Shown here: piece by piece, positions 1 through 12,800 of the stretch
Layout: every line of letters starts with the position of its first letter
Position numbering within the stretch: the first letter of the stretch is position 1
NCBI GenBank assembly: GCA_011109175.1
Contig: RDEW01000012.1
Location: 1,215,220-1,279,219 of the forward strand
DNA from: Dicyema japonicum
Taxonomy: Eukaryota; Dicyemida; Rhombozoa; Dicyemidae
DNA length: 64,000 nt
Direction: 5' to 3'
Notes under the pieces: generated by a model
What the model was told of the DNA's origin: nothing
The model's input: only the letters and a program-made list of their open reading frames with translations
The model's database searches: none
Program-made: the position numbers and the translations under genes

Positions 1-161
1 AAAATTATAAACAATAATACTAAATGACAATTTATACTTTTATATTTTATATTTCTTTTTTTATTTATTTTATTTAAATAAATAAACTAGTCAGTTTTTT
101 GGTTGTGTTATATCAGCTGAAATGAAAAATTACACAGATCACGATAGCACCAAACTAACTA

Positions 162-1489
162 CAGTCAGACCCCGAATTGGGGCAGACCCCAGGGGTGGGG
201 CACCCTCGGATTTTGGGCATTTTTTTATTGGCCAACATTTGGCAGAGTAAATGGAAAATCGATAAAAAATATGGAAATTTTGGGCACTATAAAATTGTGG
301 GGAATGAAATTATAAGTAAAAAATTATATTTTATTAATAAATATATAATTTTAATTTACACGTTCATTTACATTTCTGTTGTGAATGGTTATCAACTACG
401 AAACAAAATTAACGATTGCTAAATTGATATTGAAGAACAAATCATCTGAAAGACAGATAATTAAAAAATACAAAATTAGTAAAGGCATGATTTCGCGAAT
501 AAAAAAAAACAATTGTACCTTTTCTTGAACAAGTACTATAAACACGGATGAGGAAACTATGCTTATTGTGAGAAATCTAAATTCAATAATCAAGTTTTTG
601 AAATATTTCATAACTACGCGAAGATAAGGTTCCAATATCAGGTCCTTTCATAAAGAAAATTGCTTTATATACGGCTTCAAAAATTGGATTTGATACTTTC
701 AAAGCTTCAAACGGCTGGCTTGACAGATTTAAAATGCTGGATGACTGGAAATATTTTTATGAGCTGGTTGACTCGGATAAATGAAAGATTTTATACAATC
801 AACAGAAAAGTATTAATATTGCTTGATAATGCGAGATGTCATAAAACTATTGAATGCTCTATATTGAGTTTTTATTTTTGCCAAAAAATACAAAACGTAT
901 TTGCAACGATTGGATATGGGAATTATCAAGACTTTAAAGATTATTACTCAAATTATCTGATTCAGTATTTGTGTTTTGAGGAGGATGATGATGAATTCAA
1001 ACGGTTGATAAACAAAATAAACTTCGTCATGTAATGCTGCTAATTTCTAAAAGCTGGGAAAAACTTGATCCAAGTTTAATATTTAATTGTCGGAATCAAA
1101 TTGAAAAGATTTGTGATTCTCTAAAAATTGAAGATACCATTACAGAAGAAATGATCAACAATGCCGTAGACGAAACATTGAATGGGAAAGTGACGAATTC
1201 GTTGATAATATTTACAACGAAAGTTTAGAAAAATAACATGGAAACAATTCTAAGAGAAACGCAAGATTCTCTTGATCAGTTAGAGAAGAAAATTTTTTAC
1301 ATATCTCCTGAAATGCTCAAAGAATTTTTCGATTTTCGACTTAATTTTATAAAAAATGTAAGAAGTAAAAGGATAACTGGGGATAAATTAACTGATTATT
1401 TTTCTAAAATTGATTTTTGATGTTTAAAATCTCTGTTTTATTAAACCCCTGTTTTTGGGGCACTTGGTGCCCAATTCGGGGTCGGACTG
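162..1489 (+). mobile_element. Tigger/pogo-like DNA transposon with TIRs
   Basis: The two ends are inverted repeats of about 22 bp: the left reads CAGTCAGACCCCGAATTGGG and the right end, reverse-complemented, reads CAGTCCGACCCCGAATTGGG. Both are flanked by TA (160-161 and 1490-1491), the target duplication of the Tc1/mariner-pogo superfamily. The interior holds a broken CENP-B/Tigger-type transposase. At 1.33 kb the element is too short for a full Tigger (about 2.5 kb), so it is internally deleted and presumably non-autonomous. Confidence 0.85.
385..1228 (+). pseudogene. Tigger-like transposase remnant
   Basis: Three blocks in shifting frames match the order of a pogo/Tigger transposase. First comes a helix-turn-helix start (385-530, with SSERQIIKKYKISKGMISRIK). 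Next is a CENP-B-type DNA-binding block (about 640-780, with ASNGWLDRFK). Last is the end of the DDE core (about 800-1100, with VLILLDNARCH, then KLDPSLIFNC). The stretch that should hold the first catalytic aspartate is missing, and stops and frame changes separate the blocks, so the protein cannot be active. The order and direction agree with the flanking TIRs. Identification rests on motif order; the exact Tigger subfamily is not assigned. Confidence 0.75.
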
Positions 1490-1965
1490 TACTCACGTGA
1501 TCCCTGCACGCTCTAACAGAGACTTCAACTTAGCAACGATGTTCTTCCTCGAACTCACACAAGCATGTATCACTCATACAACCGGATGCTCGTAGTCATA
1601 CTGGCTCGTTTCATGAGGATTAGGAAAATCTACAGGAAATGGAGAGGGGACCTTTCCAGAAGTCCTTTTCAATTTATATCAGCAAGCTCTATCTTCCAGT
1701 TATGCACTGAAAATAGCATATGCTTTTTTTCTCTCTCTCTAGATTTGCACTTTCCTTTTAAGAGGATCGAGCGTATAAACTTTCTCAAACAGAAAACCAT
1801 CGTGTGTGATTGGCTTGAGTACGATTCTCACATTTCTACCTATAAATTGACCCGCAGCTGGTTGAAGGCCGTCGGTCTCATACTGCTAACGAGAGGAGGA
1901 GAACTACCGGGAAAAATTTGGCACGATTTTTTTTGAATTAAATTTTATAAATTAAATTTAATTAT
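1490..1965. other. No recognisable gene
   Basis: An open frame of 123 codons at 1565-1936 (+) resembles nothing I know and has no intron signals supporting it. It may belong to the LINE debris that follows. Confidence 0.4.
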
Positions 1966-2560
1966 TCATTTAATCACAGAACGCTGGATTTCTGGAGAGT
2001 TCCAGCCACCATTGCCACTTGAAGCCTTATACGAATGAACCATGGAACGCATCGTCGTGACTGCGAATACCCAGTCACTCGACCGATGGAAATTCCATGA
2101 CGTTTGCGGAACCAATGATCTCATAAGCCTTGAGGATTTGCGTTTTCCAATCTCTCGGAGAACACCTCCAGTGACAAGCCAGCCAAACACGAAGTTTCAA
2201 ATGTATTGGGACGAAACTGAAATGGTCTCAAGCGCAGAATATCTACCAAGCTCGGCAAGTCAGCATTAGGGCAGTCTGAGGTTGTCATCCCGTCTGGTCT
2301 TCTCTCATCTCCTCGATCGAGTAACAGACTCGATGATTGAAGGGAAATCAGCGTCTTCAAGACCAAATTTAATAATATCATTTAAGTTCGCTTTGCCTGG
2401 GAAATCTTCCAGGCTCTTCTTTCAGAAGAGAGGGTGGATTCCCTTCCGATCAATCATCATTCCACATCGACATCGGTGAGCCTCACAGACATCTGAACCA
2501 AGGAGATATGAGATGCAATACGAAAACTCTCATTTTCTAACAAAATCCATACTCCAGGGA
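1966..2560 (-). pseudogene. LINE C-terminal fragment (zinc motif plus RPDG block)
   Basis: Read on the minus strand in shifting frames, this stretch gives the C-terminal signature of a widespread animal non-LTR retrotransposon ORF. It has NESFRIASHISL, then CRCG..D..GIH, then LNDIIKFGLEDADFPSIIES, then ERRPDGMT. The same domain recurs, better preserved, at 48240-49252. Stops and frameshifts show decay. In intact relatives the RPDG segment belongs to a PD-(D/E)XK-like fold downstream of the reverse transcriptase; that functional statement comes from the family. No RT domain is visible here, so the piece is a 5'-truncated insertion or a remnant. Confidence 0.65.
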
Positions 2561-3790
2561 ATGAGTAGGCATTTGTCCGAAAACCACCGTCATAGCCAGA
2601 ATGAAAAAAGTAAGGTGATACCAGCCTCCCTCAGAAGTCTTCACATGTTCGGATTTGACCGAAGTTTCGTCGGGGAAAACTCCTCTGGATCGTTGTTGAC
2701 TAATGGTCATTTTTGGGTAATTTTGGATCTGATGCCACCATAGACGGTGAAACACATGCTGCATACTATTAATTCAACCTCCCTGGAGCCAAAAAGGAAG
2801 AGGGGTAAGAGAAGAAACAAGCAAATCTTCAACTCAAGTAGCTACACCAAATTTGGTACCACGGGCCGACTCTTCCATTTAAAGAAGTAGTAATTTAGAC
2901 TCATTTTAAGAACCCACAAGAATATTAAGTCAACGTGAAGTTTTTTTAAATTAAAATAAAATAAACAATTAAATAAGTCATAATTAATTAATTTTTTTCC
3001 ACATCAAAGTTTTCACATGAAAGTGTCCTTTTCATTTCTACGTCAATCCTACAAATTGCTCAAAAATCTGAGGGTGTTCCAAAAACCGAGGTGTGGTTTT
3101 CTCCGAATCGAGTCGGATTGTACTAGTAATTGTGTTAAAAATAACCTTACATTGTCAGTCCCTTAATTTACACAATCAACTGTTCAAGAGGCAATGAGAA
3201 GGATTAGACAGAAAATATTAGACATCAATTAGAAGTACTTTTAGTTTTCAAGATTAAGTCCCTTATGAGATTAAATTTATTAGACAAGGAAGGAGTAAAT
3301 AATGTAAAAGAGATCGTTGAAATTCTAAAAATTAAAAAACTCTGATATACAGAAAATGGTAGAGTTAATGCCTAATTAATGTATATCCAGTCCCCACGGA
3401 CCAATAAGGCGCGGCCTTTCAAGCATTACGTCCTCAATGCGAAACCCGTAAGTGGAAGAGGTAACAGAGTGATCTTCTTAGGATGCCGTCCAGGGACTGT
3501 GGGTCTCTGAGAAAGGATGATAGTTCTAATAGTATTTAAAGTCATCATAAGCCTCAGATTTATCAGCCGATTATCTATAATAAAACTTGAGAATGAAGCG
3601 CTATGATACCACGAATTGCCATCCTTGGGAACTGTTTCCATGACAACTCTGCTTCTGATTCCATGGAGATTAACGAACAAATAAAACCCATTATATTTCC
3701 TTTACTAATAGTTTTGACAATTTTCTGCTGTGTTCGGTATTATAAAAACCAAATTATTGAATATTACTCCACTTCCTAGACAGTTGTTAT
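2561..3790. other. Intergenic, no supported gene
   Basis: Open frames at 2513-2764 and 3426-3680 have no recognisable product. A string near 3066-3124 resembles the end of a pogo-type TIR (gtcggattgta) and is echoed near 39676-39712, which suggests a second degraded pogo-like family. No promoter element can be called. Confidence 0.4.
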
Positions 3791-3805
3791 CAATATTTAG
3801 AACGA
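3791..3805 (+). promoter_or_regulatory. Putative trans-splice acceptor of the dynein gene
   Basis: CAATATTTAG ends 5 nt before the proposed ATG at 3806. A TAG this close to the start, with no room for a normal leader, is the layout of a spliced-leader acceptor. Dicyemids are known to trans-splice; the assignment here is inference, supported by the same arrangement at three other genes in the window. Confidence 0.35.
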
Positions 3806-6800
3806 ATGGAAGACACAAGACCTTCTGACGAGGTATCCCCTCCGTTGATCAACTCTGGTGAAAAAAACAGAACCAAAAGAGTAAAAAATTAATAAATTTT
3901 AACAAAAATGAGCGATGTGTTACTTTTAGCCATTTAAGAGCATTACTTCATTGGACGGTAACAAAGACTTTATTCGCAACTTCAAGCAAATCAAGGACGA
4001 CCGAAGATCCTCGGTTAGCATTTGGGTGACTTTAATAGATGGACGAGAGACACAAATACATGCTAAACCAAGTAACCACTAGTTTCTAACAAACAAGCTC
4101 GTATTATGCTCCGGACTCGACTATAATACAGTTGAAGATTGTTTAGTGGGAGATTCTGAATTTGAGATTTTTTCTGAATTCTTTTCCAAAGGGGGACCAC
4201 TTAAAATGACATTTATCCACAATGATACAGCCGAGAAGGGGAAACAAATAAGGATTTTCAGAGACGCCATTGACGTAGGGTCATAAAGCTATCTTAGACG
4301 ATCGAAGGCTTCTGCTACGTCTTTATAAAGGACAGGAAGGACATCACCAATTCTAACATTGCCCAGGAAGTGATGTTTACCATGTTTGAAAGCAGTCCCG
4401 AAGAGTTCCTCACTAGTGTAACCACCTTGCTTACTGAGCTTTACATTCCCGTAGTGAAATGCAACGAAGTAACCGTTTTCTATAATTTCAGGACTTGAAA
4501 AAAATAACCTCCTGTCCAGGGATTGCAGACGAGTTGGTAGAAAACCTCGAAGACTTTGTAAAGAACCTATCCTCTGTTGGGAGGCCATCGTCTAAGAAGG
4601 AAATTCTTAACATGGACAAAGTTAACGAAGCACTCGGGCAGTATACGACGCCTAAAACATATTCCAGTGCTGGTAGTGATTTAAAAATCATTATATAGCC
4701 GCAAAGAGTGACCTTGTTGAACTCGTAGAAAAAGAGGTCGGAATTTGGATGAAAAGGATCGAACAGACTTTGGCGGAGAACGAACAGATGAGACAAGAGA
4801 CTGACGACGTTGGGCCCACAGCTGAACTGAATTATTGGAAGGGAAGAATGACTATCTTTAGTGGGTTAACTTGGGGTTTCTATATTACTAGATTACTCGA
4901 ACAAATCACAACGTTTGAGTGTGTCAGAGCCTTGCTGGTTTTGAAGCTTGCAAAATCGAAATTTTTGCCAAAATGGCATAAACTGGTAGAAATATATTTG
5001 ACTTTACAGGAACTCAAAATAATCACGTCTTCCAACGAAGCGAAGAGCAACGTAAAGTTTCTTTATACTTTGGAAAAATACTTTGGTCCCCTTGGGAGAG
5101 CCAATCCAGTTTGATATTACTTACCCTATAAATAGGCAAAACTGGTGGAGATTATTCCCGGAGTGATAAATTCAGTCAAAATGATATACTCCGTTTCTCA
5201 ATATTACAACACGGCAGAACGGATTACATCGTTGTTTGTGAAGATTACGAATCAAATGATCGCTTGCTGTAAATGCTACCTCAGGGGAGATGATACTAAA
5301 ATATGGGATCAGCCAAAGTGGGGGAAAGATGTATAGCTTTAGGGATGAGCTGATCAAAAAAATTAACGAATGCATCCACCTGAAGGATTCCTATCATAAA
5401 TACTACCAAAGAACAAAGGAGGCTCTTAAGGCTGACGAAAGTGAGAAGCAGTTTGAGTTTAGGTAAAAATATTAAAAACTAAAAATAGTGAAAACTACAT
5501 TTTCGGAAAGATTGACGCCTTCTGTAAAAGACTGACGATGATTGTCGAGGTGATTGAAACAATCCATGCCTACTCGGGGATCAATTCTATAAAGGCTGAC
5601 GGATTCGATTCAATCGTCGTCAGATTTAAGGCAGTTACGGACATTATCTATAAAAAGTCCTATGACATTTTGGATCAGAGAAAAAATGAGGTAAAAAATA
5701 ATCGCCAACTTAGTTTAAAATTGACTTTGCAGAATTTCAGGCGAATATAAACCAGATAAAGCAAAATATCGAGAATTTCCTAAGTGGGTGGATATCTCGT
5801 CCTTTATCTGTGATAAATGTATTAATTTCCAAGGTCGACAAATCATTGGAATTGGTGGGTAAATTTGTTGGCTTGAAGGAGCTTGATCTTCACAGACTTT
5901 ATTCAGAGATATTCTCGAACTATGAGAGGGAGTTGGAGCAAACGAGAAGAATATATGAAAAGAATTGCCGAGATCCTCCACTTTTGCGATTCCACCCTCC
6001 GACCGTTAGTCGGATCCTTTGGGCGAGACAACTCTTCAGAAGAATAGAAGGGCCAATGAACGCATTTAAGGGAATTCCTAAATTTTTGGAAGTTTGATAA
6101 AAATACTATTTAGAACCCCGAATACCGTGAAAGTATTATTATGTACAACAAAATCGCTTCAGTTTTGATAGAATACGAGGTTTCCATTTCCAAAATATTC
6201 AAAGATTCAAAGCTTCAATAAATGGCACGAGAATGTGGCGAAACTGAAAGATACTCTTTATTCGAGTTTGTTGATGAAGACTGGCAAGACATATTCTGTG
6301 AACTTCAACTACCGGATTCTTGAGTTGCTTCACGAGGGAAGTTACATGGTGGACATTGGACTCGACATTCCGAAGGAAATCGAAACAATCTGTGCAAGAA
6401 AAATTCAAATAAAAAACACTCTGTCAAAGTTTACTCCACCAAATTATTTCAGGCTTCAGGATATGCTGACGTCCTATAAAAACGTAATAAATTCGGTACC
6501 CCGACTTTTGATGGAGCCAGTGAAGCCTTTTATCGAAAAAATTCGTGGACTGATGGATTTCGGGACCACGTCACTAAATTGGCAATCACTAAACGTCGAC
6601 TCTTGTAAATTTGAAATTTGAATATTTTTAGATAGAACCAAAGTTATGGATATGATATCGAACTTTCAACAGCTGATAAAGGAAGCCGACGACATTCTCA
6701 TCTACAGAATCGAAAAAGTATTCGAAGACATTGGGGGGACTAAATTATTCGAGACTAACCTATCCGAGCCAATCAACGTGGACAGCTTCCTAGAAAACAG

Positions 6801-9800
6801 TAGAACCAGTTGCAGCAAAATTTCCAAAGAACTTAAAAAGTCGACCCTTATGTCATGTTAGGAAAACTTTGATGGTCGAGGAAGCCGTGAAAGAGCTGGT
6901 CGCCTTGCTGATTGATAAAATGGATTTGAAAGATAAGGTCGACCTCTCTTCGGATGGAATATGTCAAAAATCTGACATGACCGAACACCTGAGTCGAGTT
7001 TACTACAATCTTTTGAATTACTTCGTCCAAAAAAATACAGACATGTTCATAAAATGTTCAATTTCCGTTATATTTATTCAGGCACAAAGTCATCATTAGA
7101 TTGCCTGCGGAAGAAGTTACAGACTACAAGCGGAAGCTATCATCGATCCGAGTGATAGTTCCCCCTTTTTCATCGCTGATATTGTCTTTGCCTTGCCTCA
7201 GATTGTTGTGAGTCCGACCGTCGAGGAAACCCAATCTCACATTCAAAAAATCGTCCAAAGTATATTTGACGGGATCAACTCCCTCCCAACGTGGAGTCAC
7301 TTTTATTTACAGCAAGAAATCCAAAGAAGAGTACTTCATATGGCTAATGAATAGGATCATGAATCTCAAATGAATGAAGAGACCGAAGAGCAGGTGATCT
7401 CTCAATACACCGGGAAAACAATCCACAAACAAATCATCGAAAATAAGGAAATTAGTAAAACAATCAATCTCCTAAACTCCACAATATCCCTATACAAGCC
7501 ATTTATTGAGGACACCTTAAGCAGTCTTGAAAAATACTCCCATCTCTGGAATCAGGTGTTGTCACATGGTAATCAAGTAGGAGATATCCACGGTGGTTGG
7601 TGAGTTCAGTGGTAGCAACAAATCAACATCAGACTTTGGATATCAAATATCGTACTATGAAGTAAATCAGTGGGTTATTGGTAGGCCTTGGAAAAAGAAA
7701 TCGAGGAGATGAAACCAACTATACACGTGGGACCTTTGATATTAAAGACTGAGAAACTGAAACAAGGCTTAATCAGTGAATGTTCGCGTTGGAAATTTGA
7801 ATATGCCAAAAGTTTGAATGATCGATGTGCAAAGAAAATGACCGAGCTGTTCGATTACTTCACAAATACGTCTAAGCATTTATCAAGACCCATTAAAGTT
7901 CAACTTTGTACGACTTTTACAGGATCTTGACGACATTCGAAGCCATATGGGGACTTTAATAGAACTCAGGGAATCTGAAATTGACATCGAGTTTAGCATG
8001 ACTCCAATCGAAGAGGCCTACGCCATCCTCCATAAACATCAAATCAGTTTCAACGATGGAAATGCCGAGAAAATAGATTCATTGAGCTACAACTGGAAGA
8101 AACTGATTTCCCAAGTAAAAATGGCTTGACCATGAATAGTCTAAAGAAGTGAATGAAACGCTGTTGGAACTGCAGCCAAAATTCAGGGAAGAGCTGATCA
8201 ATGGCTCTGAAATTTTTCGGAAGGACGAGTCCGAATATATTGATTTTTACGACAACAAGTTGATTTTAGGTAATTTGTGTTAGAGGACCAATGGAGAAAG
8301 GGATCACTCCGAGGGAAGCAAGTGACCGGCTTACAGTTTTCCAAGCACGTTTTGATGAACTCTGGAATAAATATATTACATATAATGGAGGAGAGGAGCT
8401 TTTTGGAATGGCAATAACTGAGTACCCTGAACTCCAAAGAGTCAAAAGGGAGTTGAATCTGCTGCAAAAGCTATACGGACTTTACAATTCTGTTCTCGAG
8501 ACTGTCAACGGCTATTATGACATAGCCTGGACTGATATTGACATTGAAAAAATCAACACTGAACTGATTGAGTTCCAAAACAAGTAATCTTTGATCAAGT
8601 GACCTCAGATGTCGCAAACTCCCAAGGGTTTGAAGGAATGGGAGGCGTACGAAGAACTTAGAAAAACGATCGACGATTTTAATGAGACATGTCCCCTGTT
8701 GGAAATGATGAGCAATAAAGCAATGGTTTCTCGGCATTGGGAGAGACTGGATAACCTTACAGGGCATAAATTTGACGTTGAAGGAGACAACTTCATGCTG
8801 CGTGATTTGATGAAGGCCCCACTATTAAAGTATAAAGAAGACATTGAAGTTTGAATTCTAGCTGACTTGTAGGATATATGCATTTCCGCAGTCAAAGAAA
8901 AAGAAATCGAAGCCAAGCTGAAACAGGTCATTAACGACTGGAGCGTTCAATCTTTTTCTTTTGGAACTTTCAAGTCACGTGGAGAACTACTTTTAAAGGG
9001 TTTGAGTGTCAGAATTAGTTTAGGTGATACAACAGGCGAGTCGATCTCTTTTATGGAGGACAGCCTTATGGTGTTGAGTTCTCTACTAGGAAACAGGTAA
9101 TGTCCCCGCTATATGGTAGATACAATGCGCCCTTTAAACCCAAGATCAGCGAATGGGTCCAAAAATTAACCTCCACCACAGAAATTATAGAGAATTGGTT
9201 GATCGTGCAAAACTTGTGGGTTTACTTGGAAGCAGTGTTTGTCGGTGGAGATATAGCAAAACAACTCCCGCAGGCATAATTTTTTTGTATTTACTAAAAT
9301 AGGAAGCAAAAATGTTTTCGAATATCGACAAATCATGGCAAAAAATCATGCAGAGAGCTCACGAGGAAAGTAACATTGTTCAATGCTGTGTTGGGGACGA
9401 CACAATGATGCAGCTCCTCCCCCATCTTCTTGAACAATTAGAGATGTGCCAAAAATCTCTGACCGGATATTTAGAGAAAAAGAGACTTATTTTTTCAAGA
9501 TTTTTTTTCGTCTCGGATCCAGCGCTTCTTGAAATTCTTGGACAGGCAAGTGACCCCCACACAATTCAAGTTAATTTAAGAGCCATATTTTAGAATCATC
9601 TACTGAGTGTCTTTGATAACACAAAGGCAGTGACATTCGACCATAAAGTGTATGAAAAAATCACCCAGCTGCAATCACAGGAAGGTGAGATCATTGACCT
9701 CGAAAAACCCGTTATGGCGCAAGTTTTCAACATTTTTCCATTTCTAAGGGAAATGTGGAGATTTGGCTCGGAGATTTATTACGCGCTACTCGGTTGACGA

Positions 9801-12800
9801 TTCACTCAATAATTCGAACGGCAAATATTTCGATCCAAGACTCAAACTTCAACTTAATAGAATTCGAAAATAACTTTCCCGCCCAAGTATTACAAAGGGT
9901 TAACCCAATAGACCGGATTATTGGGACTTCAACTGATATGGACTAAGGGATCGGAAGAAGCCATAACAAACTCCCGAAATGACAAGAAGACAATGTCACA
10001 AACCGCCCAGAGATGGAACGATGTGTTGAATCAACTAATCAAAATAACGACTACTGATCTGACCAAGTTTGAGAGGACTAAATTCGAAACCCTCATCACA
10101 ATACACGTCCACCAAAAAGACATCTTCGACATTCTTGTATAATCCCTTCTTTATCAGGTCAAAATGCACGTTCGCTCAATAAACGACTTTGAATGGCTCA
10201 AACAGTCCCGATTTTATTTCCACGAAGATGACGATAAATGCGTAATTTCCATTACTGATGTCGATTTCTCCTACCAAAACGAATATTTAGGATGCACTGA
10301 TAGACTTGTCATTACTCCGTTAACGGATAGGTTGGTCGGTGTCTATATTTAAAGATGCTACATAACATTGGCTCAGGCTTTGGGAATGTCTTTGGGGGGT
10401 GCTCCAGCTGGACCCGCTGGAACCGGAAAAACTGAAACTACTAAAGACATGGGGAGATGTCTTGGAAAATATGTCGTTGTCTTTAATTGCTCTGATCAAA
10501 TGGACTTCCGTGGACTTGGAAGGATATATAAAGGATTGGCACAGTCAGGATCCTGGGGATGTTTTGATGAGTTCAATCGAATCGAATTACCGGTTTTATC
10601 GGTCGCAGCTCAACAAATCGCGATTGTCTTATCGGCAAAAAAAGAGAGAAAACACCAATTCATCTTCACCGACGGAGATCTTGTTGACTTGGATCCCGAA
10701 TTCGGTCTCTTTTTAACGATGGTATTATTACACTTAATTTGAGAACCCCGGATACGCTGGACGACAGGAATTACCAGAAAATTTGAAAATAAACTTCAGA
10801 ACTGTCGCAATGATGGTCCCCGACAGAGGAATCATTATGCGAGTCAAACTAGCCAGTGCTGGATTTGTTCAGAATGTGGTCCTCTCTAAAAAATTCTTCA
10901 CATTATACAAGTTATGTGAGGAACAGTTGAGTAAACAGGTAATTTTGGTTTCGAAAAAATTAGGTTCACTACGATTTTGGATTGCGGAATATTCTGTCAG
11001 TTTTGAGAACTCTGGGGGCGTTCAAACGAGGAAATCCTCAAGATTCTGAGCCAACAATTGTTATGAGAGTTCTTAGAGATATGAATGTCTCCAAACTGGT
11101 GGACGAGGATGAACCTCTTTTCATGTCTCTTATTGACGACCTTTTCCCAGGAATGCAACTGGACAAGGCTGGGTACCCAGAGATAGAGAGTGCAATTGCA
11201 GATCAAGTACTCGCCCGATCAAATTTGTAGGTTGAAAAGGAAGGGCTCATAAATCATGCTCCGTGGACTCTTAAGCTGATTCAATTGTATGAGACACAAC
11301 GTGTTCGCCACGGAATGATGGCACTTGGTCCTTCTGGGGCGGGGAAGTCAAAATGCATAAAAATCCTAATGAAAGCGATGACTCAGTGTGGAGTTGTTCA
11401 TAAGGAAATGAGAATGAATCCAAAAGCGATTACAGCTCCACAAATGTTCGGGAGACTCGACGTGGCTACGAACGACTGGACTGACGGAATATTTAGCACA
11501 TTGTGGAGAAAGACGCTTAAAGCCAAAAAAGTTTATTTCACTGTAAGTGTGCAGGGAGATCACATTTGGCTTATTTTGGACGGACCCGTTGACGCAATTT
11601 GGATTGAAAATCTCAATTCTGTCCTCGATGACAACAAAACCTTGACTTTGGCTAATGGAGACAGAATAACAATGTCCCCCACCTGCAAGATAATATTCGA
11701 AGTGCACAATATCGACAATGCGTCCCCTGCCACTGTCTCAAGGAATGGAATGGTTTACATGAGCTCATCAATCATGGATTGGGAGCCAATTTTGAAAGGT
11801 AAATCCAAATTGTCATTCAAACAGCCTGGTTATTAACACGACCAGCAGCCCAATCAGAAATAATATTTCAGTCCTTGAAAAATGTTTGGTCGGAATGTCT
11901 CTGCTATGTAAAACAAAATTTAGTCTCAAAGATGGAGGTTGTCCACTTCACTAACCTAGATTTTGGATTGCAACTACATCAATCAGTTTATCAATATTCT
12001 TAACGGAATGCTGCCGACAAGCGAAGAAGCCAAATCTGTCACTCAAAAGCAAATTGAGTCATCTATCTTTTTCTCGATTATGTGGTCTTTGGGGTCACTT
12101 CTTGAAATCCCTGATCGTTATAAAGTTCATTGGAGTGCATATTTTTAGTTGGAAGAGTACATCAAAGAAAATCACACGTCACTGTCAATTCCCACGTGTG
12201 ATAAGGAATCTACAATTTTTGAGTATGTCCCCGACAACGAAGGGAATTGGATTCACTGGGAATCGAGAGTTCGTTCAATTTGGTAATATTAGGTAAATGC
12301 GTACAACTACCCCAAGGATTCAGTGCCTGAATACGTTTCGATTTTGATCCCCAACGTTGACAATACGCGGACTGATTTTTTGATAAATATAATTTCCAAA
12401 CAAGCAAAGTCCGTGCTTCTAATAGGAGAACAAGTAAATAGATAGGCTCATAATTAGGGGACTGCCAAGACAGTGATGGTGCAAGGATATTGCAACAAAT
12501 TTGATCCCGAACAGCACATGTTCAAGAGCATGAATTTTTCTAACGCTACAACCCCGCTAATGTTCCAGGTTTGAATGTGATCCTTATTATTCAGAGAAAC
12601 GTCGAAAGTTACGTTGAGAAAAGAATGGGAACCACGTATGGTCCCCCTGCTGGAAGAAAAATGACAGTTTTCATTGACGACATTAATATGCCAATAATTA
12701 ATGAGTGGGGAGATCAGGTTCACTTTTCTTGAGGATTTAAGATTACCAATGAAATAACGCGGCAAACTATGGAACAGAATGGGTTTTATAATCTCGAAAA

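Noticed and set aside
1565-1936. 123-codon frame (+)
   Set aside because: No homology recognised, a hydrophobic/basic mix typical of translated non-coding DNA, adjacent to LINE debris.
7126-7162. Frame change in the dynein tail first read as a frameshift
   Set aside because: A GT-AG segment of 37 nt explains the frame, though it is longer than its neighbours; kept as a tentative intron instead.
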